Shown: piece by piece, positions 1 through 6,088 of the stretch
Layout: the number at the start of each line of letters is the position of its first letter
How positions within the stretch are numbered: position 1 is the first letter of the stretch
Assembly (NCBI GenBank): GCA_002441135.1
Contig: DJVJ01000055.1
Location: 1 to 23,580, forward strand
Direction: 5' to 3'
DNA length: 23,580 bases
Source: Caryophanales bacterium UBA6259
Lineage (GTDB): Bacteria; Bacillota; Bacilli; Tepidibacillales; Tepidibacillaceae
Made by a program: the position numbers and the translations under genes
The notes under the pieces: generated by a model
The model's database searches: none
What the model was told of the DNA's origin: nothing
Seen by the model: the letters and a program-made list of their open reading frames with translations, nothing else

Positions 1-43
1 TTTCACGGCGGTAACAGGGGTTCGAATCCCCTACGGGTCACCA
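1..43 (+). tRNA. tRNA-Glu (anticodon TTC), 3' part only
   Basis: This is the 3' portion of a tRNA cut by the left edge of the window. Position 1 is T33 of the anticodon loop, so the anticodon TTC lies at 2-4. The 3' half of the anticodon stem (GGCGG) follows. The T-arm runs 16-32 with AGGGG pairing with CCCCT around the TTCGAAT loop. The acceptor 3' strand is 33-39, the discriminator is A40 and CCA is encoded at 41-43. The sequence matches what I know of Bacillus tRNA-Glu. A tRNA-Glu gene just upstream of spoIIE also fits the B. subtilis gene order. Confidence 0.93.
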
Positions 44-191
44 ACAGTATATTCATCGATAAAGGGATTCGAACCCAGCATGCGAAGCAGGCGTGGGTGG
101 GTCGGAAACACGGTGAACAAGAAGTTTTAACGACGTAGTGAACCGATGTTGGAGTCACGAGTGAGAGCGAGTGTATCCCCTACGGGTTACC
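26..191. repeat. tRNA-tail-flanked repeat-like insert between tRNA-Glu and tRNA-Val
   Basis: The last 17 nt of the tRNA-Glu T-arm/acceptor (ATCCCCTACGGGTCACC, 26-42) recur at 175-191 with one change (C to T at 188), 149 nt downstream. The 132 nt between them also contain, at 64-76, the exact reverse complement of the T-arm core at 18-30 (13 nt). The insert is richer in G+C than its surroundings and has no convincing ORF. It resembles either a small tRNA-derived repetitive element or a partial tRNA duplication with unrelated sequence captured inside. What it does, and whether it is mobile, cannot be told from this window. The remaining spacer (192-267) shows only weak heptamer-like repeats around 201-228. 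Confidence 0.6.
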
Positions 192-267
192 TACATAAGT
201 TAGAGGCTAGAGGTCAGAAATCAGACAATGACATCTATTTTTTTTATTCGAAATTGAAATACCGTTT

Positions 268-343
268 GGACGATTAGCTCAGCTGGGAGAGCACCTGCCT
301 TACAAGCAGGGGGTCGGCGGTTCGATCCCGTCATCGTCCACCA
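268..343 (+). tRNA. tRNA-Val (anticodon TAC)
   Basis: This is a complete 76-nt cloverleaf. The acceptor GGACGAT (268-274) pairs with ATCGTCC (333-339). The D-arm contains AGCTCAGCTGGGAGAGC. The anticodon stem CCTGC/GCAGG (294-298/306-310) encloses the loop CTTACAA with anticodon TAC at 301-303. The T-arm GGCGG-TTCGATC-CCGTC has one G-T pair. The discriminator is A340 and CCA is encoded at 341-343. It is followed after 11 nt by a Rho-independent terminator, so it closes the tRNA unit. Confidence 0.97.
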
Positions 344-354
344 TAAATAACAAT

Positions 355-380
355 AAACACGTTATAGTACGTGTTTTTTT
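355..380 (+). terminator. Rho-independent terminator after tRNA-Val
   Basis: The dyad AAACACGT (355-362) and ACGTGTTT (369-376) encloses a 6-nt loop, and the 3' arm runs straight into a T-tract. It is well placed to end the tRNA transcript. Confidence 0.85.
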
Positions 381-432
381 TATTTATCGAAAAGAAAGTA
401 TAAGAAAAATTAATTATATGCATATTTCACAA

Positions 433-471
433 AAAAATTCCTAAAAAAAATAATTTTTTTTAGGAATTTTT
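433..471. terminator. A/T-rich 18-bp perfect palindrome, terminator-like
   Basis: Positions 433-450 and 454-471 are perfect reverse complements around a 3-nt loop (TAA). Each arm has an outer A5/T5, a central TTCCT/AGGAA and an inner A8/T8. The structure is symmetrical, with T-runs on both strands, so it could stop transcription from either side. It separates the tRNA unit from the spoIIE control region. The GC content of the stem is low, so efficiency is uncertain. Confidence 0.6.
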
Positions 472-612
472 GTCGTTTAAATGATACAGTTCTATGGATA
501 TCGACAAAATTTTTAGCCATTTCGTTTATTTTTTTAATATTTATTAAAAAGATACACTTTTCTTTAGATATTTTGTCGTAAATTTCTTAAAATCGACTCC
601 TTTATTTTGACA
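471..612. promoter_or_regulatory. Cluster of Spo0A-box-like sites upstream of spoIIE
   Basis: Four near-matches to the Spo0A box (TGTCGAA) lie in 140 bp: TGTCGTT at 471-477 (+), TGTCGAT on the - strand at 500-506, TGTCGTA at 574-580 (+), and TGTCAAA on the - strand at 606-612. The last overlaps the -35 hexamer. Each differs from the consensus by one or two bases. In B. subtilis, spoIIE is activated by phosphorylated Spo0A bound to such boxes next to its sigma-A promoter, so the position and number support the same control here. Confidence 0.7.
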
Positions 613-639
613 AAATTTATTGTAGCTACCGATTATAAT
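607..639 (+). promoter_or_regulatory. spoIIE promoter: sigma-A hexamers with 21-bp spacing
   Basis: TTGACA (607-612) and TATAAT (634-639) are both perfect consensus hexamers but are separated by 21 bp instead of about 17. The B. subtilis spoIIE and spoIIG promoters are known for -35-like elements spaced 21-22 bp from the -10, which makes them depend on Spo0A~P. Transcription would start near 646, about 30 nt before the spoIIE start codon. Confidence 0.85.
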
Positions 640-676
640 ATTAAGCACCAGTATAAATTGATTAGGTGGTGTTAAT

Positions 677-3157
677 ATGTTAAGAAAGCTAAGCGTGCGT
701 AGCTCAATCCTATACTCTGACGTTGTATCTCATCATCTTTCTCGAATCGGCGTTTTTACTCAGAAACAATTGAATAGTATATATGCTTTGTTGTTTAAAA
801 AGTGGGAAGTTATGTATATTATAATGGCGCTATTACTAGGAAGAGCAATGATTCTGAATGAGCTTTCGCCATTTGCAGTTCCGTTTTTTGCCGTTATGTA
901 TTATTTAAAAAGAGAGAAGCTTTTGTTTATTAGTTTGGCAATTTTATTAGGAGCTAATTTGTCTATTAATAATCAAGCTGTCATTATCTTCTCTGGTATG
1001 CTGATCTTCTTGTTTGTGCAAAAAATTCTTGAAACAAAAGAAAAGAATGATCTTACCTATGCTCCTTTCGTGGTGTTTCTATCGATGTTTTTGCCAAAGG
1101 CCGTATTTATTCAGGATCTAGCAGATGGATATTCCTGGTTTATGGTATCCATTGAAAGTGTGCTAGGGTTTATTCTCACTTTGATTTTTGTACAAGCTTT
1201 ACCTATTATAGTGTACCATCACGAGCAAGCTGCTTTAAGCCAAGAAGAAATAATCGCTTTAATTATTTTGTTAGCCTCAGTGATGACAGGCGCACTTGGT
1301 TGGTTTGTAGGTGGTTATGCAATCGAACATATTGTTTCAAGATACTTAATTTTGCTTCTTGCATTTGTTGGTGGAGGACCAGTTGGTGCTTCCGTAGGGG
1401 TAGTAACTGGGTTGATATTGAGCTTGTCAAATCCAAGTGCAGTATATCAAATTAGCTTGTTGGCTTTTTCTGGATTATTAGCTGGTTTACTTAAGCAAGC
1501 TAGTCGGTTAGGTGTATCTCTTGGATTGGTATTAGGAACGACAATTCTTTCTATTTATCTTGGGACAGAAATGGAAATTTGGACATCCTTTGGGGAGTCT
1601 GTAATTGCTATTGTAGTATTTCTTATAACACCTAAACTATTTGTACAGGAAGTTGCTAAATTTATTCCTGGTACAGCTGAATATCAGCATCACTATCAAG
1701 AATACGTAAGTAAAATTAGAAATATTACTTCTAATAAGATTGAACAATTTTCAAAAATGTTTACTCAGTTGGCAGATAGCTTTCAGGACGTATCTACCTC
1801 AAGCCGTAGAGATGAAGCTGAAGAACTAGAGCATTTTATGAGTGAAATTTCTAATAAACATTGTAAAACCTGTTGGAAACGCAAAAAATGCTGGGAGGAC
1901 GAATTCTACAAAACCTATCGAATAATGACAGAATTAATGATGGTTGTTGAAGATAAGGGGAACCTGACCAAAAAGGATATTCCCGTGGAATGGAAGGATT
2001 ATTGTGTAAAGGCAGACCAAACCGCCTTTTCTTTAGTTGACATCTATGAAGAGTATGGAGAACATTTGTATTGGAAGAAGCAATTACAAGAAAGCAAACA
2101 GCTTGTCGCACACCAGTTATTTGGTGTAGCTCAAGTGATGAGTGATTTCGCGCAAGAAATTCAAAAGGAAGGTAGGGATTTGAGTTTTCAAGAGAAACAA
2201 ATTCAACAATCTCTAGAAAGGCTGGGTTTATCTATTCGCCATGTGAATGTTCTTAATTTAAATGAAGGGAATGTAGAAATAGAAGTATTACAAACAAGCT
2301 GCCATGGAAAGGATGAATGTAGTAAAATTATTGCACCTTTAATTACGGATGTATTAAATGAGAACATTATTGTCTCTAAGAAGGACTGTGAATATGCAAA
2401 GGATGGCTCTTGCAAAATTTGTTTAAATTCCGCAAAAACCTATGAAATAGAGTCGGGTTTTGCGGGAGCTGCAAAAGGGGGGAAATGGCTCTCAGGAGAT
2501 AGTTTTAGCGCGATAGAGGTAGGAAATGGGAGCTTTGCAGTTGCATTAAGTGATGGAATGGGCAATGGGCAAAGAGCGCAGTTAGAGAGTAAAGCTACTT
2601 TAGAGCTTCTAAAACAGCTTTTACAAACTGGTTTAGATGAAAAAATAGCGATAAAGACAATCAACTCTGTTTTGTTATTACGTTCAGAAGAAGAAATTTT
2701 CTCGACGGTGGATCTGGCCATTATTAATTTATTTAGTGGCTATACGAAATTTTTGAAAATTGGTTCAACACCAAGCTTTATAAAACGTGATGACGAAATT
2801 ATTGAAATTAGCGCAAATAATTTACCAATCGGAATTATTCAGGAAATCGATATCGATAGTGTTGGATACGAATTAATGCCTAATGATTTATTAATTATGA
2901 TGACAGATGGAGTATATGATTCTCCTAAAGCAGCTTTGAATAAAGAGCTATGGATGAAAAGATTAATTCAGGAAATTGAGACGGATGATCCTCAGGAATT
3001 TGCGGATTTATTATTAGAAAAGGTAATACGTTATGAGAAAGGAGAAATTAGTGACGATATGACAGTGGTTGTGTCGAAAATTTCAAAATATCAACCGGAG
3101 TGGGCAACAATAAAGATTCCGGGCATATCCAAAATAAGTAGACAAATCGCGAATTAA
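677..3157 (+). CDS. spoIIE: Stage II sporulation protein E (PP2C-type phosphatase)
   Basis: This 826-residue protein matches the usual SpoIIE size (about 827). It dephosphorylates the anti-anti-sigma factor SpoIIAA to release sigma-F in the forespore, and interacts with FtsZ at the polar septum. The N-terminal third (about residues 45-335) is a chain of hydrophobic membrane segments. A cytoplasmic regulatory region follows, then a C-terminal PP2C/SpoIIE phosphatase domain. Visible metal-binding acidic motifs are DGMGNG (D626), MTDGVYD (D744) and SDDMT (D793/D794). The linker is rich in cysteines (C396, C399, C405, C443, C542, C548, C571, C579, C582). The start is the ATG at 677 behind AGGTGG. 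The gene is driven by the 21-bp-spaced promoter and 0A-box cluster upstream. Confidence 0.97.
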   Translation: MLRKLSVRSSILYSDVVSHHLSRIGVFTQKQLNSIYALLFKKWEVMYIIMALLLGRAMILNELSPFAVPFFAVMYYLKREKLLFISLAILLGANLSINNQAVIIFSGMLIFLFVQKILETKEKNDLTYAPFVVFLSMFLPKAVFIQDLADGYSWFMVSIESVLGFILTLIFVQALPIIVYHHEQAALSQEEIIALIILLASVMTGALGWFVGGYAIEHIVSRYLILLLAFVGGGPVGASVGVVTGLILSLSNPSAVYQISLLAFSGLLAGLLKQASRLGVSLGLVLGTTILSIYLGTEMEIWTSFGESVIAIVVFLITPKLFVQEVAKFIPGTAEYQHHYQEYVSKIRNITSNKIEQFSKMFTQLADSFQDVSTSSRRDEAEELEHFMSEISNKHCKTCWKRKKCWEDEFYKTYRIMTELMMVVEDKGNLTKKDIPVEWKDYCVKADQTAFSLVDIYEEYGEHLYWKKQLQESKQLVAHQLFGVAQVMSDFAQEIQKEGRDLSFQEKQIQQSLERLGLSIRHVNVLNLNEGNVEIEVLQTSCHGKDECSKIIAPLITDVLNENIIVSKKDCEYAKDGSCKICLNSAKTYEIESGFAGAAKGGKWLSGDSFSAIEVGNGSFAVALSDGMGNGQRAQLESKATLELLKQLLQTGLDEKIAIKTINSVLLLRSEEEIFSTVDLAIINLFSGYTKFLKIGSTPSFIKRDDEIIEISANNLPIGIIQEIDIDSVGYELMPNDLLIMMTDGVYDSPKAALNKELWMKRLIQEIETDDPQEFADLLLEKVIRYEKGEISDDMTVVVSKISKYQPEWATIKIPGISKISRQIAN

Positions 3158-3175
3158 TCAGACAATCGTAAAAAA

Positions 3176-3205
3176 GTATATCCTCCCTTAAAAATGGCAA
3201 ACATT
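3176..3205 (+). promoter_or_regulatory. Candidate sigma-F promoter for yabS-yabT
   Basis: GTATA (3176-3180) is followed after exactly 15 bp by GGCAAACATT (3196-3205). As I recall it, the B. subtilis sigma-F consensus is about GYWTA-N15-GGNRANANTW. The -35 fits fully, the spacing is exact and the -10 has one mismatch (C instead of A at its seventh position). The predicted start is near 3211-3213, about 20 nt before the yabS ATG. yabT is reported to be forespore-expressed under sigma-F in B. subtilis, which supports the assignment. It is unverified here. Confidence 0.55.
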
Positions 3206-3223
3206 GTTAATGATAAGGGAGGG
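3181..3223 (+). promoter_or_regulatory. Hairpin that buries the yabS ribosome binding site
   Basis: CCTCCCTTA (3182-3190) is a perfect complement of TAAGGGAGG (3214-3222), and a T-G pair (3181/3223) can extend it. The 3' arm is the yabS Shine-Dalgarno sequence. The loop of 23 nt can form a small inner stem, AATG/CATT. No T-tract follows, so this is not an ordinary terminator. Any transcript reading in from spoIIE would carry both arms, whereas a transcript from the candidate sigma-F promoter would begin after the 5' arm. Confidence 0.6.
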
Positions 3224-3231
3224 TGATAAAA

Positions 3232-3954
3232 ATGCAAAAAAAAGTTTCTTTCAAGCAAATAACGTTAATAACAGATGGCCAATCGAATATGGGGTTATCT
3301 CCAGTTTTGGCAGCTAAAAAAGCTAGAGATCACAATATTATTGTTAATGTAATAGGGATAACAGATGAAGGTGCTTTAGGATTGAATGGAAGTGAAGAGA
3401 TTAGGGGCATCGCAACGGCTGGAGGTGGCCTATCTCAAATTGTTTCCATAGAGCATATTGCTAAAACAGTTCAATATGTTACCCAGCAGTCGATGAATAA
3501 AACAATACAGCAGGTTATTAATAGGCAGTTAAAACAAATACTTGGGCAAGGAGATATCTATCAATTACCTCCAGAAGAACGGATAAAGGTTGTTGAGGTA
3601 ATGGATCATATGTCCGAGCACAGTCACTTAGATATACTTTTAATAGTTGATATGAGTGCTAGCATGCGTTCAAAGCTTAAAAAAATTGAAGAGGCGCTAT
3701 TTGATTTTCAATTAAGTGTTCGTTCCAGAGCGGGTAGTAATCAAATTGCTATAGCAACCTATCCTTCAAAAGAAAATCATCTTGAGATAAAAATACCTTG
3801 GACTCGAGAATATTTTAAAATGGATATGATGATTAGTCAGTTTATCCCTAATGGAAATACTCCAACAGGGCCAGCGATAGAAGAAGCAATCGAATATTTC
3901 TCTATGATAAATACTAGAGAAAAGAATGGGATATTAGATGAATACCTTATTTAA
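3232..3954 (+). CDS. yabS: YabS-like VWA-domain protein, sporulation-linked
   Basis: A predicted cytoplasmic protein of 240 residues related to B. subtilis YabS, whose biochemical role is unknown to me. The C-terminal half holds a von Willebrand A-type start: LLIVDMSASM with a DxSxS metal-binding motif, and later TPTGPAIEEA, which would supply the MIDAS threonine. The N-terminal half (QITLITDGQSNMG, then AKKARDHNIIVNVIGI and IATAGGG) looks like the second half of a VWA fold, so the halves seem to be in swapped order. I chose the ATG at 3232 because AAGGGAGG ends 9 nt before it. A GTG at 3223 would sit directly on that site. The gene overlaps yabT by 17 nt, implying coupled translation and a shared role with the kinase. 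Confidence 0.85.
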   Translation: MQKKVSFKQITLITDGQSNMGLSPVLAAKKARDHNIIVNVIGITDEGALGLNGSEEIRGIATAGGGLSQIVSIEHIAKTVQYVTQQSMNKTIQQVINRQLKQILGQGDIYQLPPEERIKVVEVMDHMSEHSHLDILLIVDMSASMRSKLKKIEEALFDFQLSVRSRAGSNQIAIATYPSKENHLEIKIPWTREYFKMDMMISQFIPNGNTPTGPAIEEAIEYFSMINTREKNGILDEYLI

Positions 3955-4858
3955 TTTTCCAAAAGATTTGTTTAAGCCTGGAATGGAACTGAGCGGAAAG
4001 TGGAATAAAAAAAGCTATGTAATTATCCGTTATATTGGCCATGGTGAAAATGGTAGTGTTTTTTTGGTTGAATCCTCTGGTAAGCAATATGCATTAAAAA
4101 TTACTGAGCATTCGTTTGATTTAAGCTATGAAATCAAGATGATTCAGCAATTGAGTTTGACCCAAGGTAATCACCTTGGGTTTTCCGTCTTTGATATTGA
4201 TGATTTTGTTTTTGGGGAGGAGATATATCCATACTATGTGATGCCCTACCGAACCGGAATTACTATTGAACAATATCTAACTGGGATGAGACAAGCAGAT
4301 TATCTTTATTTGTTCTCTATTATTGTAAATAGATTAGAAATGCTTCATAGAGAAGGAATTGTGTTTGGTGATTTGAAAGGAGAACATATTATTGTTGATC
4401 CCATCACTTTGGAAATATCCCTTATTGACTACGGTGGGTTAAGCTTATTTAATGAAAGTGTTCGACAATATACTGTACTCTATGATCGAGCAAGTTGGAG
4501 GATGGGAGATCGTAGAGCAAATCCACACTATGATTTTTTTTCTTTAACTTTAATTTTTATTAAAATAGCAATAGGAGAAAACAAGTTTAAACGAATTTTC
4601 CAACAAAGTCGTCATGTGAAGGAACTTTATGATATAATACCAAATATTAATTCGTTAAAATTATTAGCGCCAGTCCTAATGAAAATTTTAACTGGGAAGC
4701 GAGTATCGGCAAAAATAATAAAACGAGAATTAGAGACAATAAGAATTAAATCATTATCCGATTCAAAAAGGGTTAAATGGAAGTGGATTGAGTGGGTTTT
4801 CTCTTTATCCTTTTTTGTTTTTATCATGATGTTCTTAAGGCTCCTTTATGCCTTGTAA
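3938..4858 (+). CDS. yabT: YabT-like membrane-anchored Ser/Thr protein kinase
   Basis: A 306-residue Hanks-type kinase. In B. subtilis, YabT is a forespore kinase, activated by DNA, that phosphorylates RecA among other targets. Visible motifs are a glycine-rich loop (GHGENGSV), the ATP-binding lysine K54 in YALKI, the catalytic loop VFGDLKGEH with D145 and K147, and DYG at D164 in place of the usual DFG. The HRD arginine position is not canonical. A single hydrophobic segment close to the C-terminus (about 284-305) would anchor it with the kinase domain in the cytosol. It is shorter than the B. subtilis protein (about 338). The start overlaps the end of yabS by 17 nt and has only a weak ribosome binding site, so translation probably depends on yabS. 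Confidence 0.9.
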   Translation: MNTLFNFPKDLFKPGMELSGKWNKKSYVIIRYIGHGENGSVFLVESSGKQYALKITEHSFDLSYEIKMIQQLSLTQGNHLGFSVFDIDDFVFGEEIYPYYVMPYRTGITIEQYLTGMRQADYLYLFSIIVNRLEMLHREGIVFGDLKGEHIIVDPITLEISLIDYGGLSLFNESVRQYTVLYDRASWRMGDRRANPHYDFFSLTLIFIKIAIGENKFKRIFQQSRHVKELYDIIPNINSLKLLAPVLMKILTGKRVSAKIIKRELETIRIKSLSDSKRVKWKWIEWVFSLSFFVFIMMFLRLLYAL

Positions 4859-4873
4859 TGGAGGAAAGTTCAA

Positions 4874-5629
4874 GTGTTGAAGTTAAATGACATAATGGAA
4901 GTATGTTTATTAGCAGGAAAGGTAATGTTAAGCTTTGGTGGAGAGACCTATAGGGTAGAAGATACAATGACTAGAATTGCTAAATCGTTTCTAATTGGTG
5001 AAACGTATAGCTATGTAACACCTACAGGCATTTTTCTCACTTTACAAAGCGCTGAAAAAGAAGAACTGACAAAGTTCGTTCGTATATATGAACGCTCCAT
5101 TGATTTAAATAAAGTTACACTTGTAAATGAGATTTCTAGACAGATAGCTATTGGACAGCTTTCTATAGATGACGCCAAGATAAAATTGAAAGAAATTGAG
5201 AATGGGCAACCGCTTTACCCGGTTTGGGTGCAAGTGGTTTCTTCTGCAATTGCTAGCGGTTTTTTTGCATTGATGTTTAATGGTAATTGGAATGATTACT
5301 TACCAGCTTTTATTGCTGGAGGACTAGGTTTTCTTTTATTTATTCTGAGTCACGCTATTATTCAGGTGCGTTTTTTTACAGAAATGGTCGCCTCCTTGTG
5401 GATTGGTGCTCTTGCTTATTTTATATATTTTTATCTAGGGCTTGGGACGAATTTGGATAAGATTATAATAGGTGCTGTTATGCCTTTAGTACCCGGGGTA
5501 TTGATTACAAATGCAATTAGAGATCTAATGGCAGGCGATCTACTGTCTGGTCTAGCAAGAGGTGCAGAGGCTTTTTTAACCGCCTTAGCAATAGGCGCTG
5601 GTATTGCAGTTGTACTTGCATTATTTTAA
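4874..5629 (+). CDS. Threonine/serine exporter family, larger subunit (ThrE N-domain / YjjP type)
   Basis: A 251-residue membrane protein with a soluble N-terminal part of about 115 residues and about five hydrophobic helices after it. The N-terminal part carries family-typical features: LLAGKVMLSFGGETYRVEDT, YVTPTGIFLT, and an R-rich segment near IYERSIDLNKV. PLVPGVLITNAIRDL lies in the fourth helix and is also typical. In Corynebacterium ThrE the two halves are fused; here they are two adjacent genes, as in E. coli YjjP/YjjB, where the pair has been linked to dicarboxylate (succinate) export, so the substrate is not certain. The GTG start is preceded by GGAGG 9 nt upstream and lies 15 nt after yabT. 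Confidence 0.85.
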   Translation: MLKLNDIMEVCLLAGKVMLSFGGETYRVEDTMTRIAKSFLIGETYSYVTPTGIFLTLQSAEKEELTKFVRIYERSIDLNKVTLVNEISRQIAIGQLSIDDAKIKLKEIENGQPLYPVWVQVVSSAIASGFFALMFNGNWNDYLPAFIAGGLGFLLFILSHAIIQVRFFTEMVASLWIGALAYFIYFYLGLGTNLDKIIIGAVMPLVPGVLITNAIRDLMAGDLLSGLARGAEAFLTALAIGAGIAVVLALF

Positions 5630-5658
5630 TAATGGTTTGGTAAAAAGGAATGAATTTA

Positions 5659-6081
5659 ATGGATTGGAAAGTAGTATATTCAAGTTTAATTGCAACAATG
5701 GCCTTTGGCTTTATATTTAATGTTCCTAAAAAGGCGATAATTAGTGGTGGTATAATAGGCATGATTGGATGGGTTACATATGTGTATCTTTCCACCTATA
5801 AAATAGAAACTATATCTTCTACTTTAATTTCCGCCTTTATTGTAGCTACACTAAGTCAAATTCTAGCAAAGTATCAGAAGTTGCCTGTAACCGTCTTTAG
5901 CGTAGCTGGAATAATCCCGCTAGTGCCTGGGGGCTTAGCATATGAAACAATGAGATACTTTGTTGAAAATAATTACTCATTTGCCATCAAATATGCAACA
6001 AAAACACTATTAATCTCAGGAGCAATTGCTTTTGGATTAATCATTTCAGGTGTAATTTCCCAGTTGGTTAAAAAAGGATGA
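5659..6081 (+). CDS. Threonine/serine exporter family, small subunit (ThrE C-domain / YjjB type)
   Basis: This 140-residue, almost wholly hydrophobic protein has about five predicted helices. The typical motif IIPLVPGGLAYE lies in the fourth, matching the PLVPG motif of the upstream partner. It should form the membrane complex with the preceding gene product. I chose the ATG at 5659 because AAAAGGA lies about 10 nt before it; the ATG at 5650 is too close to that site. It lies 29 nt after its partner and 7 nt before tilS, so the pair is embedded in the yabT-tilS transcript. Confidence 0.83.
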   Translation: MDWKVVYSSLIATMAFGFIFNVPKKAIISGGIIGMIGWVTYVYLSTYKIETISSTLISAFIVATLSQILAKYQKLPVTVFSVAGIIPLVPGGLAYETMRYFVENNYSFAIKYATKTLLISGAIAFGLIISGVISQLVKKG

Positions 6082-6088
6082 TCAAGAA

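Noticed and set aside
201..228. Short heptamer-like tandem repeats (TAGAGGC, TAGAGGT, CAGAAAT, CAGACAA)
   Set aside because: Too few and too degenerate to separate from chance in A/G-rich sequence.
3181..3223. Hairpin before yabS as a simple spoIIE terminator
   Set aside because: The 3' arm is followed by GTGATAAAAATG, not a T-tract; sequestering the ribosome binding site explains it better.
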